Origin: Pragia fontium DSM 5563 = ATCC 49100 | Lineage (GTDB): Bacteria; Pseudomonadota; Gammaproteobacteria; Enterobacterales; Enterobacteriaceae | Direction of reading: 5' to 3' | NCBI RefSeq assembly: GCF_900112475.1 | Contig: NZ_FOLW01000003.1 | Span: 151,763 to 215,762, forward strand | Length of the DNA stretch: 64,000 nucleotides | Shown: positions 24,123 to 33,735 of the stretch, piece by piece | Layout: each line of letters begins with the position of its first letter | How positions within the stretch are numbered: the first letter of the stretch is position 1 | Notes under the pieces: generated by a model | What the model was told of the DNA's origin: nothing | Seen by the model: only the letters and a program-made list of their open reading frames with translations | Databases searched by the model: none | Position numbers and translations under genes: made by a program

Positions 24123-26387
24123 TTATTTAGCCGCCGCGGCGTTGTCCAGCGCCTGTTTAACCCGGGCAGGGGTAAACGGTACTTGACGCAAACGGACGCC
24201 GGTAGCGTCAAACACTGCGTTAGCAATCGCTGCTGCACTGGGTACTGAAGCTGATTCCCCTACGCCCATTGGTGCTTCGGCCTGATTTTCAATCAAATGA
24301 ATATCAATTTCAGGCAGTTCGTCAAAGCGCAGGATCGGATAACCGCCCCAGTCCAGCGAAGTCACACCAGACTTATCAAAAGTGGTGAACTCTTTAAGCA
24401 CTCGGCTGGTGGACTGAATAATATTGCCGTGGATCTGATGGCGAACGCCGGCCGGATTCACAATTTGTCCGCAGTCGTGGGAGATAAAGATCTTTTTCGG
24501 TTTGATATGGCCGGTTTTACGGTTAACTTCAATATCAATCACCCATGCAGCCCACGCCGCGCCATATCCAGGGAATTTACTGTGGAAGTAGCGGGCATAG
24601 GCAAATCCTCTGCCGGTCACAATGTCATCTTGGCTGTTTTTATGGTTAAACGATGGGCCATCAACCCAGTTAGACTGTTTCTTTAATGCTTCAATCAGCG
24701 CGATAGCCCGTGGATCTTTCAGGTAGCGTAAACGGTAAGCAATCGGATCCTGTTGTGCCAGATAAGCCAGTTCATCAATCCAGGATTCATGGGCAAAGAC
24801 GTTAGGTAACGCTGATACACCGCGCATCCATGATGCCCGGACAATCGGGGCGGCATCTTCGGAAACGACGCGCATATTGGGATATTCGTATTGAGGTACC
24901 GCGGTACGGTCACCCATTTGCTGAGTCACGGCGGTATTCGCTACAACACCGGTTAAAATCAGCGGCAGTAACGTCGCGCCGTTGGACGGATAACAGGTTT
25001 TAAACTCATAGGCACCCACATTATTTTCAGCATCCAGACCGCCGCGGATCTGGATAAGCTGTGCGGTACCTTTAGGCTCCCAGGCATTTTCCTGCTCACG
25101 CATCAGTTGAACTCTAACCGGTCGGCCAACTTCACGGGAAAGCAGGGCGGCATTACCGGCTACATCATCCGCGCAGTTGCGGCCATAGCAGCCAGAAGCC
25201 TCCATGCGGTGAATATTCACTTTCTCACGATCGCAGGCCAGCAAAGTGACAATATCGTTACGCAGATCGTGTGGATTCTGGGTACCGGACCACACTTCCA
25301 CTTTATCGGCAGTGACGTCAGCAACCGCACAGGAAGGCCCGATTGAAGCGTGCATATGGTAAGGCCAAACGTAGTCGGCATTTACCACTTTAGTCAGTTT
25401 ACCCATCGCACCATCGACGCCATCATCTTCTTTCAGCATTCTCGGGCTTTTCGGATGAGCCTTCAGGGTTGCCAACAGATCATCAGGTTCAAGATTCGGT
25501 AGCCCAGCCCACTCTTTCCATTTTACTTTTAGCTTACGAGCTGCCTGAATAGCTTGTTCTTCACGTTCGGCGACAACCGCCACAAAGTCTTTAATCACCA
25601 CGACTTTAACGATGCCGGGTAAGTCGGCAATCGACGATTGATCGACTTCCAGTAAGCAATCACCCAGCGGGGCGGAACTGTCTGCGCCACCGTATGGCGG
25701 CAAGATCACTCGACCGTGCAGCATATTGGGTAAGCGAAAATCATGGACAAACGTCAGACCGCCGGTCACCTTGGCCGGAATATCAACGCGGGCAATGGGT
25801 TTGCCGATAAACTGGTATTCAGCCGTTGGTTTTAAGGCAATGTCGTTATTTAAGGTGAGATTAAAACTCTCGCCCTTAACCAAATCGCCATAGCTGATTT
25901 CACGCTCTGGATTGTCAACGATCTTGATCATTCCGTGTTGGGTCACCAGCTTGTCAACCGGCTGTGCGAAAACAACCGCAGCCTGTTTGAGCAGGAACTG
26001 ACGTACCTGTGCCGCGGCTTTACGCAGTGGTATCGCGGTAACTTGAATACTGGCGCTGGCAATGGTTGGACCCTGATCGGGAGTACGTAATGTATCGCCC
26101 AAAATCATGGTGATTTTTTCAAAAGGGACATACAGCTCATCGGCAATAATCTGCGCCAAAGAGGTGCGAATACCGGTACCTAAATCGACGTGACCACAAA
26201 AGACCGTGACCTGACCGTCGGCAGAAATGGCAATAAAGCTATCCACCTGATCGAGGGGAATCTCTTTGCCATGGCCTTTAGCTACGTCGTCCGCCAATGC
26301 TTTAAATGGCATAGGCATTGCCACGCTGACCATTAATAGTCCACCGGCCTGAAGTAGCCGACGGCGGGTTATTTCTAACATACTCAT
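24123..26387 (-). CDS. Tat-exported molybdenum hydroxylase, large subunit (IorB/aldehyde dehydrogenase-like)
   Basis: 754 residues of the xanthine dehydrogenase family, molybdopterin-binding subunit. The N terminus is a Tat signal (ITRRRLLQAGGLLMVSVAMP), so the enzyme works in the periplasm. Family segments: AKVTGGLTFVHDFRLPNMLHG, the GxG stretch SGCYGRNCADDV, GVSALPNVFAHESWIDELA, and the C-terminal catalytic Glu region PMGVGESASVPSAAA with Glu in GVGE. Substrate may be an aldehyde, nicotinate or N-heterocycle; nothing in the sequence decides this. It overlaps the [2Fe-2S] gene by four bases (ATGA). There is no separate FAD subunit, which fits the cytochrome-linked type. Confidence 0.9.
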   Translation of the reverse strand: MSMLEITRRRLLQAGGLLMVSVAMPMPFKALADDVAKGHGKEIPLDQVDSFIAISADGQVTVFCGHVDLGTGIRTSLAQIIADELYVPFEKITMILGDTLRTPDQGPTIASASIQVTAIPLRKAAAQVRQFLLKQAAVVFAQPVDKLVTQHGMIKIVDNPEREISYGDLVKGESFNLTLNNDIALKPTAEYQFIGKPIARVDIPAKVTGGLTFVHDFRLPNMLHGRVILPPYGGADSSAPLGDCLLEVDQSSIADLPGIVKVVVIKDFVAVVAEREEQAIQAARKLKVKWKEWAGLPNLEPDDLLATLKAHPKSPRMLKEDDGVDGAMGKLTKVVNADYVWPYHMHASIGPSCAVADVTADKVEVWSGTQNPHDLRNDIVTLLACDREKVNIHRMEASGCYGRNCADDVAGNAALLSREVGRPVRVQLMREQENAWEPKGTAQLIQIRGGLDAENNVGAYEFKTCYPSNGATLLPLILTGVVANTAVTQQMGDRTAVPQYEYPNMRVVSEDAAPIVRASWMRGVSALPNVFAHESWIDELAYLAQQDPIAYRLRYLKDPRAIALIEALKKQSNWVDGPSFNHKNSQDDIVTGRGFAYARYFHSKFPGYGAAWAAWVIDIEVNRKTGHIKPKKIFISHDCGQIVNPAGVRHQIHGNIIQSTSRVLKEFTTFDKSGVTSLDWGGYPILRFDELPEIDIHLIENQAEAPMGVGESASVPSAAAIANAVFDATGVRLRQVPFTPARVKQALDNAAAAK

Positions 26388-26869
26388 GCGGTTTTCCTCT
26401 CTGCCAGCAGCGCTTTGGCTTTTTCAGCCGCACTGAGAATTTCCATATGGGTACCGCAACGGCATAGGTTATAGGTCAGCTCTTGCTTAATTTCATCTTC
26501 TGAAGCATTAGGATTGCGCTCAAACAGCGCCACCAGCGTCATAATCATGCCGTTGGTGCAGTAACCGCATTGGGCAGCTTGTTCTTCAACAAAAGCCTGC
26601 TGTACCGGGTGCATATCCTGCTCGGTACCAATACCTTCAAGGGTAGTGACCTCTTTTTGATAGGCCGCTGACACGGGAGTAATACATGAGCGGGTGGCTA
26701 CACCATCAATCAATATTGTGCAGGCACCGCATTCACCTAAGCCACAGCCATATTTCGGGCCGTTAAGCATCAGGTCATTGCGTAGTGCGTATAATAATGG
26801 GGTGGTTGGCGGGGTATTCTCTAAACGGATCCATTGTCCATTTACTTTTATTGCACGGCTGGAAGCCAT
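26384..26869 (-). CDS. [2Fe-2S] subunit of the molybdenum hydroxylase (IorA-like)
   Basis: 161 residues. Two [2Fe-2S] clusters: plant-type CGLGECGACTILIDG with a further Cys near 60, and the helical CGYCTNGMI...NLCRCGTH motif at about 100-145. It relays electrons from the molybdenum site to the cytochrome. It has no signal peptide of its own, so it is presumably carried through the Tat system by the large subunit. First gene of the four-gene unit; AGGAGAACC precedes the start. Confidence 0.93.
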   Translation of the reverse strand: MASSRAIKVNGQWIRLENTPPTTPLLYALRNDLMLNGPKYGCGLGECGACTILIDGVATRSCITPVSAAYQKEVTTLEGIGTEQDMHPVQQAFVEEQAAQCGYCTNGMIMTLVALFERNPNASEDEIKQELTYNLCRCGTHMEILSAAEKAKALLAERKTA

Positions 26870-27192
26870 TTGGTTCTCCTTGATAAGTCCGATACCGGAC
26901 CAGATCCAATAATTCTTTTTACTAGTTTGATAATATTTCTTAACAATTTCTTAATAGTTTATCGAAGGCATTAGCCCAATACAATCATGATGAACATACA
27001 AAAAGTGCGGCAATCATTGAGAGTGATTGGCGTAGGAGAGATAAATCGTCACGGTACAGGTAGTTAGCCTTAAGTCGCGTTATCAAGGATGTTAATTATC
27101 CTTAAATGGCTATCATCTGTATTTATCTGGTACTTGGTCGTATGATGATCCTGTTGTTTTTTTATTCACCTTTTTAATTGTCAGGAGCCATT
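26870..27192. other. Divergent promoter region
   Basis: About 320 AT-rich bases between the divergent [2Fe-2S] subunit gene and the HhH protein gene. It must contain both promoters. I see no operator that I can name. Confidence 0.5.
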
Positions 27193-27429
27193 ATGTTTTC
27201 CTCCGAGGAAAGATCACGCATGCTTGCCATAAAAGGCGTCGGTGAAACGGTGATTTCCCGACTGGAACAGATTGGTTTTTCATCACTGTCTCAATTGGCT
27301 GAGGCTGATACTGGCGATGTCACTAAACAGATTGCGCAAATGATGGGGTCGACCTGTTGGCATAATAGTCCACAGGCGCGGGGGGCTATTCAGGGAATCA
27401 TTGACCTGGCTAAGTCTATTCAGAACTGA
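27193..27429 (+). CDS. Small helix-hairpin-helix protein
   Basis: 78 residues from ATG 27193, which has AGGAG upstream at the right distance; an upstream TTG frame start is ignored. The sequence AIKGVGETVISRLEQIGFSSLSQLAEAD is a helix-hairpin-helix of the type found in DNA-binding or Cdd1/TfoX-C-like proteins. Function unknown. The following transporter gene starts 21 bases later on the same strand. Confidence 0.72.
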   Translation: MFSSEERSRMLAIKGVGETVISRLEQIGFSSLSQLAEADTGDVTKQIAQMMGSTCWHNSPQARGAIQGIIDLAKSIQN

Positions 27430-27450
27430 GCTCGTTTATAGGGAGGCATT

Positions 27451-28338
27451 TTGAAACTCAATCTTTCGGCAGTGATTGCTCTCATTGTTCTTACCTGCAT
27501 TTGGAGCTATAGCTGGATTGTAATGAAATCTGGGCTGCCTTATGTCGGTGCATTTGATTTTGCGGCCATGCGCTGTGCGTTAGGGGCCGTATTACTGTTG
27601 GTTGTCTTAAAGTTGCGTAATCGCGGTATGAAGCCTCCTCCCCTTGTTCCAACGTTTATGATTGGGGTATTACAAACCGCAGGCATGGTGGGTTTTTCCC
27701 AGTGGGCGCTGGTGAGCGGTGGTGCTGGTAAAGTGGCTATCTTGACCTATACCATGCCGTTTTGGGTGATTTTGCTGGCGGCTCTTTTTCTTAATGAACG
27801 CCTGAGTAAGCTGCAATACTGGGCAACGGGTATTGCGATAGGCGGCATGATATTTATTCTGCAGCCGTGGAATACTGATGGTTCGATGATGGCCTCGATA
27901 CTGGCGTTACTTTCTGGCTTAAGCTGGGGAGCCAGCGTGATTATCGCTAAGCGGCTGTATATTCGTAACCCAACCGATCTGTTGTCTTTAACGACCTGGC
28001 AGATGGTAATGGGGGCGATAGTATTAACGGTTATCGCGCTATTCACTCACTCTAAACCCATTATCTGGCACCCTTATTTGTGGGGCGGGCTGGCTTATAC
28101 GGCGGTACTGGGAACGGCTATTGCCTGGATCTTGTGGATGTTTATCCTGAAAAATTTGCCTGCGGCGATTGCGGGGCTGGGAACGCTGGCGGTTCCGGTT
28201 TTAGGTGCGTTGCTATCGTGGGTGCTATTGGGAGAACGACCTAATGCTCCGGAATTGGTTGGGATTGTTTTGGTGGTATTGGCATTGGTGATATTGAGTT
28301 TACCAAAACATCGGAGCGGTAGGGCCACTGAGAAATGA
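27451..28338 (+). CDS. DMT-superfamily (EamA) transporter
   Basis: 295 residues; ten membrane helices in two EamA repeats, with a basic C terminus. The start is TTG at 27451, supported by GGGAGG eight bases ahead; no ATG nearby has a site and the encoded N terminus (MKLNLSAVIALIVLTCIWSYSW) is typical of the family. Not the same gene as the DMT transporter at 8970 (different sequence, similar size). Substrate unknown, perhaps amino acids or metabolites. Confidence 0.85.
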   Translation: MKLNLSAVIALIVLTCIWSYSWIVMKSGLPYVGAFDFAAMRCALGAVLLLVVLKLRNRGMKPPPLVPTFMIGVLQTAGMVGFSQWALVSGGAGKVAILTYTMPFWVILLAALFLNERLSKLQYWATGIAIGGMIFILQPWNTDGSMMASILALLSGLSWGASVIIAKRLYIRNPTDLLSLTTWQMVMGAIVLTVIALFTHSKPIIWHPYLWGGLAYTAVLGTAIAWILWMFILKNLPAAIAGLGTLAVPVLGALLSWVLLGERPNAPELVGIVLVVLALVILSLPKHRSGRATEK

Positions 28339-28483
28339 TGTTTTATTAAAGTTATTTAATTCTCTTTGTTTCTGGTGTTGTATTTAACTATTAACTCACA
28401 CGTTGGTTGAGATGAGTTTTAGCTGGTTAATTCCGGTTGTGTAGGATGAGTAGACTGAAGGTTTGTTCGTTAGGTTTAATGAC

Positions 28484-28614
28484 AGCGAATGTTTCGTCCA
28501 CTATGAGTACAGAGTATAAATCAACGTGAGCGCACGTGGCCGAGCAGAGGGCGTGCTCCCTCACTCAGTTGTCGGCTAAATTCCAGCGCTCAATAGAAAG
28601 GGCAAAAGATAAAA
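28484..28614 (+). repeat. Mosaic intergenic repeat, short copy
   Basis: 131-base copy with the same two conserved ends as 2679-2986 in the opposite orientation. It starts AGCGAATGTTTCGTCCACTA and ends AAAGGGCAAAAGATAAAAC. The centre is short and contains GTGGCCGAGCAGAGGGCG. It lies between the EamA gene and the DUF2339 gene. Confidence 0.7.
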
Positions 28615-28802
28615 CTCACTGCTCGCATTTTCTTAATTGAACAGAGAATGAATTTAGTGGTATCAGTAAAGACGAAAATTTACCTATTTCATAGAACGTT
28701 ACAATTATATTGTCACTTTAGCTAACAGTTTACGCTTCCATTTGTAGACGATATCTGGGATTCCTGTAAAACTGGTCTAACCTTTATTCAGGATGAATAG
28801 AT

Positions 28803-31616
28803 ATGGATGGATTGATAGCATTTGGGTTTCTTATTCTTGTTGCGATAATTGCGGCACCGATTATTGCATTGGTGGCATTGAGTCGTAGCAATCAAGCTAA
28901 ATATGCGATTTCTCAGCTCAAGCAGCAGGTTGAGGAACTGCAGAAGAAACTGGCGAATGCACAATATAAGGACGAGGCAGCTGAGCCATTGGCTCCGGCA
29001 CCGATTGAAGCCTTAGTGACTGAAGAACCGGTGGCTCCACCGCCAGAAAGCGGTTCTTTTACGGCGGCTAATGCCTATTCTATTCCTCAGTCACAGTTTG
29101 AAGCTGAGGTTATCTCTTCCAGCATTGCACCAATGGTGATTGAGCCTGTTCCTCAGACCAGCACCACTCAAACTACAGCCCCGCAAGAATCCTTTACGCC
29201 TGCTACCGATAGCAGCAACGATGAGGTTAAAGCTGCGTCGAACAAGGTCGTGACACCTTCAACCTCTGTAGCGAAAAGTACCGATAACGATCTGTTCTCA
29301 GGGTTGATTCATTGGTTCTTTAAAGAGAATCCCGTTGCTAAGTTAGGCATCTTGCTGCTGTTTTTCGGCTTAGCCTATTTGATGAAATATACCATCGATC
29401 GAGATATGTTCCCGATTGAATTGCGTTTAGCCAGTGCAGCGTTAATCAGTATTGTGCTTTTAGGACTGGGTTGGCGTTTACGCCATAAGCAGCCGCTGTA
29501 CGGATTGATATTACAGGGCGGTGCCGTTGGTGCGCTGTATATCACGGTATTTGCCGCGTTCAGGCTCTATCTGCTATTGCCACATATGTTTGCTTTTGGC
29601 CTGATGCTGCTCATCTGCGCCGCCAGCGTTGGTTTAGCGGTATTACAGCGAGCGCTAAGCTTGGCGATGTTGGCCAGCATTGGTGGGTATTTATCACCAA
29701 TTCTATTATCAACCGGCAGTGCGAATCATGTCGGTTTATTCTCTTATTACCTGCTGATTTCCAGCGGTATTTTAGTCATTGCTGTTTGGCAATCGTGGCG
29801 GGTGTTAAACCTGCTGGGATTTGTGTTTACATTCGGTGTGGCAACAATTTGGGGAATGGAATATTACCGCCCTGAATATTACCTCTCTTGCCAGCTATTT
29901 TTACTGGCTAACCTGATTCTATTTAGTCTGTTGGCCGAACTGTTTGCGGTAAAAAATCGTATTCAACAGCATATGGCTATCGACGGCACATTGTTGTTTG
30001 GCCCACCGCTGATTGGCTTTGCTATGCAGTATGCCATAACCTCCCATTGGGCATTTGGCCCCGCCTTCTCCGCGCTGGGTTTTGGGCTGATCTATTTGGT
30101 GATTACCTGGGGTACGCTGCGACGATTCCCGCTGGATGGCAAGCGCATTGCTACAGGCTATTTGGCGCTGGGTGGCTGTTTCGTCACGCTGGCGATTCCG
30201 TTAGCCCTGTCAGCCCAATGGACCGCACTGGCATGGTCACTGGAAGGCTTGGGGATTCTATGGTTTGGTCTGCTACAGAACCAGCGTCGTCTAAGCTGGA
30301 GCGGTAGCGCATTGTTGGTGCTGGCTCTGGGGTCTCAACTGGTTGCCTATACCGATTATCTCTGGGGGATCTCGCTGGTATTGGTACTGCCGGTGGTTTT
30401 CCTGTGCTTTATTAGCGCAGGTGCGCTGTGGCGCCATTACAAACCACAACACAGCCCGTGGCAGGTATTAAGCCTGGGCATGCTGATGGTCGGTATTGCG
30501 GTTTGGGGCTGGTGGTTGGCGGAGATGCCGGCTTATTTCTATATGCGTACCTACGATTTGCAACCGGTGCTGCTATCGCTGCTCGGCTTTAGTCTCTCAG
30601 TGTGGATATGGCGTCAAGCCGGACAGCGCTTAGACTGGCGGGAACTGAAGCAAACCGTGTGGCTATTATGGCCGGTAGCCAGTTTTATTTTGTTAATCCA
30701 ATTGCAGGGTAGTTCGCATCCTTTGGAAATGGGATGGTGGAACCTGAGCTGGTTGTCGGTGATTGTCTCTGCCGCTTTTTTACTGTTCAAGGATGCGTCA
30801 AAACTGTTACCAATGATATTGGAGAAAGGTGCTCATTTGCTGTTGTTCTGGCTGGTATTGATATTGGCTGGTAGTGAAATCCTCTGGCGTATTAGTGAGT
30901 TGTCATGGGGAATGAGCGAGTGGCGCTTCTACCTGTTTATGTGCAGTCTGTCGCTGGTTATTCTGCTGTTGTGGATAGCAGAGCGCCGTCAGGCTTGGCC
31001 AATAAAAACGCATGGTGACGTTTATTGGTTGGGATGTATTCCTTTGGTTTTATCGATGATGATTATGCTATTGACCGGCAATATGATGGATGGACAGATG
31101 GTCAATTGGACCTATGTTCCGTTGGTGAATCCGTTAGAAGAAGCGGCGATTTTTGGCATATTGATGCTGGCCGTTTGGTTGCGTCGTACTTCGTCACTGA
31201 TGGGACAGTTTGCCCCGCAATTTGATGTGTTAGTGCATTGGATTATTTGGGCAATAGCCGCATGGTGGTTGAACGGTATGCTACTACGAGCGCTGGCCTA
31301 TTATGCCGATGTGCCATGGTGGCTTAATAGTTTGTGGGCATCAAGATTGATTCAGGCGACGTTTGCCATTGTTTGGACGCTGATTGCGCTGGTCTGTATG
31401 ATTTATTCAACTCGCATCGCTCGTAGAACGCTTTGGTTTACGGGGGCAGCAGTGTTAGGTGTGGTGATTGTTAAACTATTTTTGGTCGATAGTGCTCAGG
31501 GTGGCGGTCTGGCCCGGGCTATCGCGTTTATTGGGGTCGCGATATTGTTATTAGTGGTGGGATACGTTTCGCCTCTGCCTCCCCGGCCGTCGATTGAGCA
31601 GGAGTCAAAGGCATGA
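28803..31616 (+). CDS. DUF2339 polytopic membrane protein
   Basis: 937 residues. An N-terminal membrane helix (about 5-25), a short coiled coil (about 34-58), a Pro/Ala/Thr-rich linker (about 60-160), then some two dozen membrane helices to the end. Family DUF2339 (large multi-helix membrane proteins of unknown function). The conserved start of the membrane domain reads WFFKENPVAKLGILLLFFGLAYLMKY. The next gene (DUF3999) overlaps by four bases, a pairing seen in many proteobacteria. A role in the cell envelope is likely, but no activity is known. The ribosome-binding site is weak. Confidence 0.85.
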   Translation: MDGLIAFGFLILVAIIAAPIIALVALSRSNQAKYAISQLKQQVEELQKKLANAQYKDEAAEPLAPAPIEALVTEEPVAPPPESGSFTAANAYSIPQSQFEAEVISSSIAPMVIEPVPQTSTTQTTAPQESFTPATDSSNDEVKAASNKVVTPSTSVAKSTDNDLFSGLIHWFFKENPVAKLGILLLFFGLAYLMKYTIDRDMFPIELRLASAALISIVLLGLGWRLRHKQPLYGLILQGGAVGALYITVFAAFRLYLLLPHMFAFGLMLLICAASVGLAVLQRALSLAMLASIGGYLSPILLSTGSANHVGLFSYYLLISSGILVIAVWQSWRVLNLLGFVFTFGVATIWGMEYYRPEYYLSCQLFLLANLILFSLLAELFAVKNRIQQHMAIDGTLLFGPPLIGFAMQYAITSHWAFGPAFSALGFGLIYLVITWGTLRRFPLDGKRIATGYLALGGCFVTLAIPLALSAQWTALAWSLEGLGILWFGLLQNQRRLSWSGSALLVLALGSQLVAYTDYLWGISLVLVLPVVFLCFISAGALWRHYKPQHSPWQVLSLGMLMVGIAVWGWWLAEMPAYFYMRTYDLQPVLLSLLGFSLSVWIWRQAGQRLDWRELKQTVWLLWPVASFILLIQLQGSSHPLEMGWWNLSWLSVIVSAAFLLFKDASKLLPMILEKGAHLLLFWLVLILAGSEILWRISELSWGMSEWRFYLFMCSLSLVILLLWIAERRQAWPIKTHGDVYWLGCIPLVLSMMIMLLTGNMMDGQMVNWTYVPLVNPLEEAAIFGILMLAVWLRRTSSLMGQFAPQFDVLVHWIIWAIAAWWLNGMLLRALAYYADVPWWLNSLWASRLIQATFAIVWTLIALVCMIYSTRIARRTLWFTGAAVLGVVIVKLFLVDSAQGGGLARAIAFIGVAILLLVVGYVSPLPPRPSIEQESKA

Positions 31617-33046
31617 TGTGGTTAAAGGATATAAAAAATTCAACGTTTAATTCGGGCGTGGCGCTGGGGATATTATGCCTGTTCAGCCTATCACCGGTTT
31701 ACGCAGAATCACCTGAGCTGACGCCGCAGGATTTTTATCATGGGGCAGAGCTGGAAACGACGGAGGCTTTTCCTTTTTACCGCGTAACGCTGCCGGAAGA
31801 GGTTTATCGCGAAAGCGTCAAACCCGATCTGAGTGATATGCGGGTGTTTAACAGCTCGGGGCAGGCTGTGACGTTTTCGCTATCGCCGGTTGAACAATCC
31901 AGCGTTGAAATGCGGGAGAGTCCATTACGGATTTTCCCGCTGAAAATGAGCGTGGATAAGCCAGATGGCAGCTATCAAGGGGAAAGAATTACTCTAAAGT
32001 CAGCTGACGGTGTGGAGATTAAGATTTCTCAGGATGAGAAGAGTGAATTAGCCACTTCTTATCTGCTACAGGTAGAAGGAGAACAGGAAAATCAGAACCT
32101 CAACCAGATTGTTCTGAACTGGGCACAGTCGAAACATAATTGGCAAGCCCACGTGACGGTATTTAGCAGCCGTGATTTAAAAAGCTGGCATAAACAGGCG
32201 GATAACGCTCCGCTGATGGATCTGGCTTCCGGCAGCGATCGATTATTGCTCAACCATATCGATATTGATGATAACTACAATAGCAAACGAGCTCGTTATT
32301 GGTTGCTGGTGATTAATAGCGATGGTCAGTCATCTGCGCCGATAATCACTAAAGCCAACAGTATTGCTATTATTCGCGACCAGCGGACTGAGACGGTTGA
32401 TTTACCTTTCAACGCCAAAGCGGTATCGAAAATCGAAGTGGAATACGTTTTGGATCGTCCACAGCCGCTGACGACACTATCGATTGTTCCTGAACAGAAA
32501 AATACGGTGTTGCCGATTAGCATTGAGTATCGTACCAGTCATGATGACCAGTGGCATTGGTTGATGAATACGGTGGTGTATCAGCTTGATGGTGAAACTG
32601 GATATCGGGTTTCTGAGCCGCTGTCATTAAATCAAAAGCTAGTGCAGGGGATACGCATTAAGGCGATTAACGGCAACTGGGGCGAACAACCGCCGACCAT
32701 GACGGGAACCCGCAATCAGATCGATGTGATCTTTAATGCTCAGGGGAGTTCGCCTTATTTACTGGCCTGGGGATCGCATCAGGCACCAGCGGCGACAATG
32801 ATGATTGAACAGTTGATTCCGGCAAGCGCTATACCAAAAAGCGGATTGAATGATTTGCCAAGAGCTCACGTTGGATCGGTGATGGTCTTGGGGGGAGAAC
32901 AGCGTTTGACGGCGACGTCATCGGCGGAGCAGGCCAGTCAGTGGCAAAAATGGCTACTGTGGGGGTTATTGATTGTTGGGGTAATTGGTCTGGCGCTGAT
33001 TGTGGTTAAGTTGGCGCGAGAAGTGATGGGATCTCGCCCTCAATAG
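31613..33046 (+). CDS. DUF3999 periplasmic protein with C-terminal membrane anchor
   Basis: 477 residues. Signal peptide (about 1-30, ending VYA), a large beta-rich periplasmic body, one C-terminal membrane helix (about 448-468: WLLWGLLIVGVIGLALIVV) and a short basic tail. DUF3999 family, invariably close to DUF2339. Start ATG overlaps the stop of the DUF2339 gene (ATGA), so the two are translationally coupled and presumably form a complex. Function unknown. A strong hairpin follows at 33072. Confidence 0.83.
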   Translation: MMWLKDIKNSTFNSGVALGILCLFSLSPVYAESPELTPQDFYHGAELETTEAFPFYRVTLPEEVYRESVKPDLSDMRVFNSSGQAVTFSLSPVEQSSVEMRESPLRIFPLKMSVDKPDGSYQGERITLKSADGVEIKISQDEKSELATSYLLQVEGEQENQNLNQIVLNWAQSKHNWQAHVTVFSSRDLKSWHKQADNAPLMDLASGSDRLLLNHIDIDDNYNSKRARYWLLVINSDGQSSAPIITKANSIAIIRDQRTETVDLPFNAKAVSKIEVEYVLDRPQPLTTLSIVPEQKNTVLPISIEYRTSHDDQWHWLMNTVVYQLDGETGYRVSEPLSLNQKLVQGIRIKAINGNWGEQPPTMTGTRNQIDVIFNAQGSSPYLLAWGSHQAPAATMMIEQLIPASAIPKSGLNDLPRAHVGSVMVLGGEQRLTATSSAEQASQWQKWLLWGLLIVGVIGLALIVVKLAREVMGSRPQ

Positions 33047-33071
33047 TTTAAGCATAACCGACCTGAACTCG

Positions 33072-33103
33072 GAGCAAAGGCGCTGATTTTAGCGCCTTTG
33101 CTC
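33072..33103 (+). terminator. Terminator after the DUF2339/DUF3999 operon
   Basis: Perfect 13-bp stem (GAGCAAAGGCGCT and its complement) with loop GATTTT, 26 bases after the DUF3999 stop and 32 bases before the end of the convergent DUF1622 gene. No long T-run on either side, so it may act from both directions only weakly. Confidence 0.7.
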
Positions 33104-33134
33104 GGTCATTAAACTTAACATGATAAAATCATGT

Positions 33135-33557
33135 TTATTTATCCGCTTTCTCTTCTTCCGGCTTTATCTCATCTTTAACGATATTATCTATAATCACGAT
33201 CTCTGGCGTGGTGACTTTATTTACCGCTTCCGAGCGGGCAGACAGTTCGCTGATCTCCCGATTCAGGAAAAAGGACAGAACAGTACGAATCAGCACAACA
33301 GAACCTAAAACGATCAGTTCTCTGTAGCTTGGCTCCAGAATGGTTTTTAAGATATCAGCGGCAATCAGTATTTCCAGGCCTAATAGCAGGTAGGAACCTA
33401 ATGTGGTGCGAACGGTAGTGAGTGCGGTGAGGGGCGAAGCATCACGTTTTATCTCACCCCGTAGAAAGTTGATGATCGCAATCAGTGCGCCATAAGAAAT
33501 GATTAATATACTAATAACGCTAAGGATATTAGCAATAAGGTTAAGCATGTTGACCAT
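33135..33557 (-). CDS. DUF1622 membrane protein
   Basis: 140 residues with three membrane helices (about 6-28, 52-72, 75-95) and a charged, Glu/Lys-rich C-terminal tail. DUF1622 family signature RTTLGSYLLLGLEILIAADI. Function unknown. Convergent with the DUF3999 gene. ATG 33557 has AGGGAC upstream. Confidence 0.82.
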   Translation of the reverse strand: MVNMLNLIANILSVISILIISYGALIAIINFLRGEIKRDASPLTALTTVRTTLGSYLLLGLEILIAADILKTILEPSYRELIVLGSVVLIRTVLSFFLNREISELSARSEAVNKVTTPEIVIIDNIVKDEIKPEEEKADK

Positions 33558-33735
33558 AATAGTGTCCCTGTAGATGGTGAAATCCTGAGCCGCCTACAAT
33601 CCTTCTTCTTAAGGTTAGCTCACTCATAAGGATCGCATGAATTAGTTTTTCAATATAGCTGTCAATATTCCCGGTTATTGGCAGGGGAAATAGCAACGCT
33701 TTGGGATTTGATTTTTCCGCGTAGTGGTAAATTTC

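Noticed and set aside
24297..24686. 129-codon frame antisense to the Mo-hydroxylase large subunit
   Set aside because: Overlaps a well-supported gene and lacks homology.
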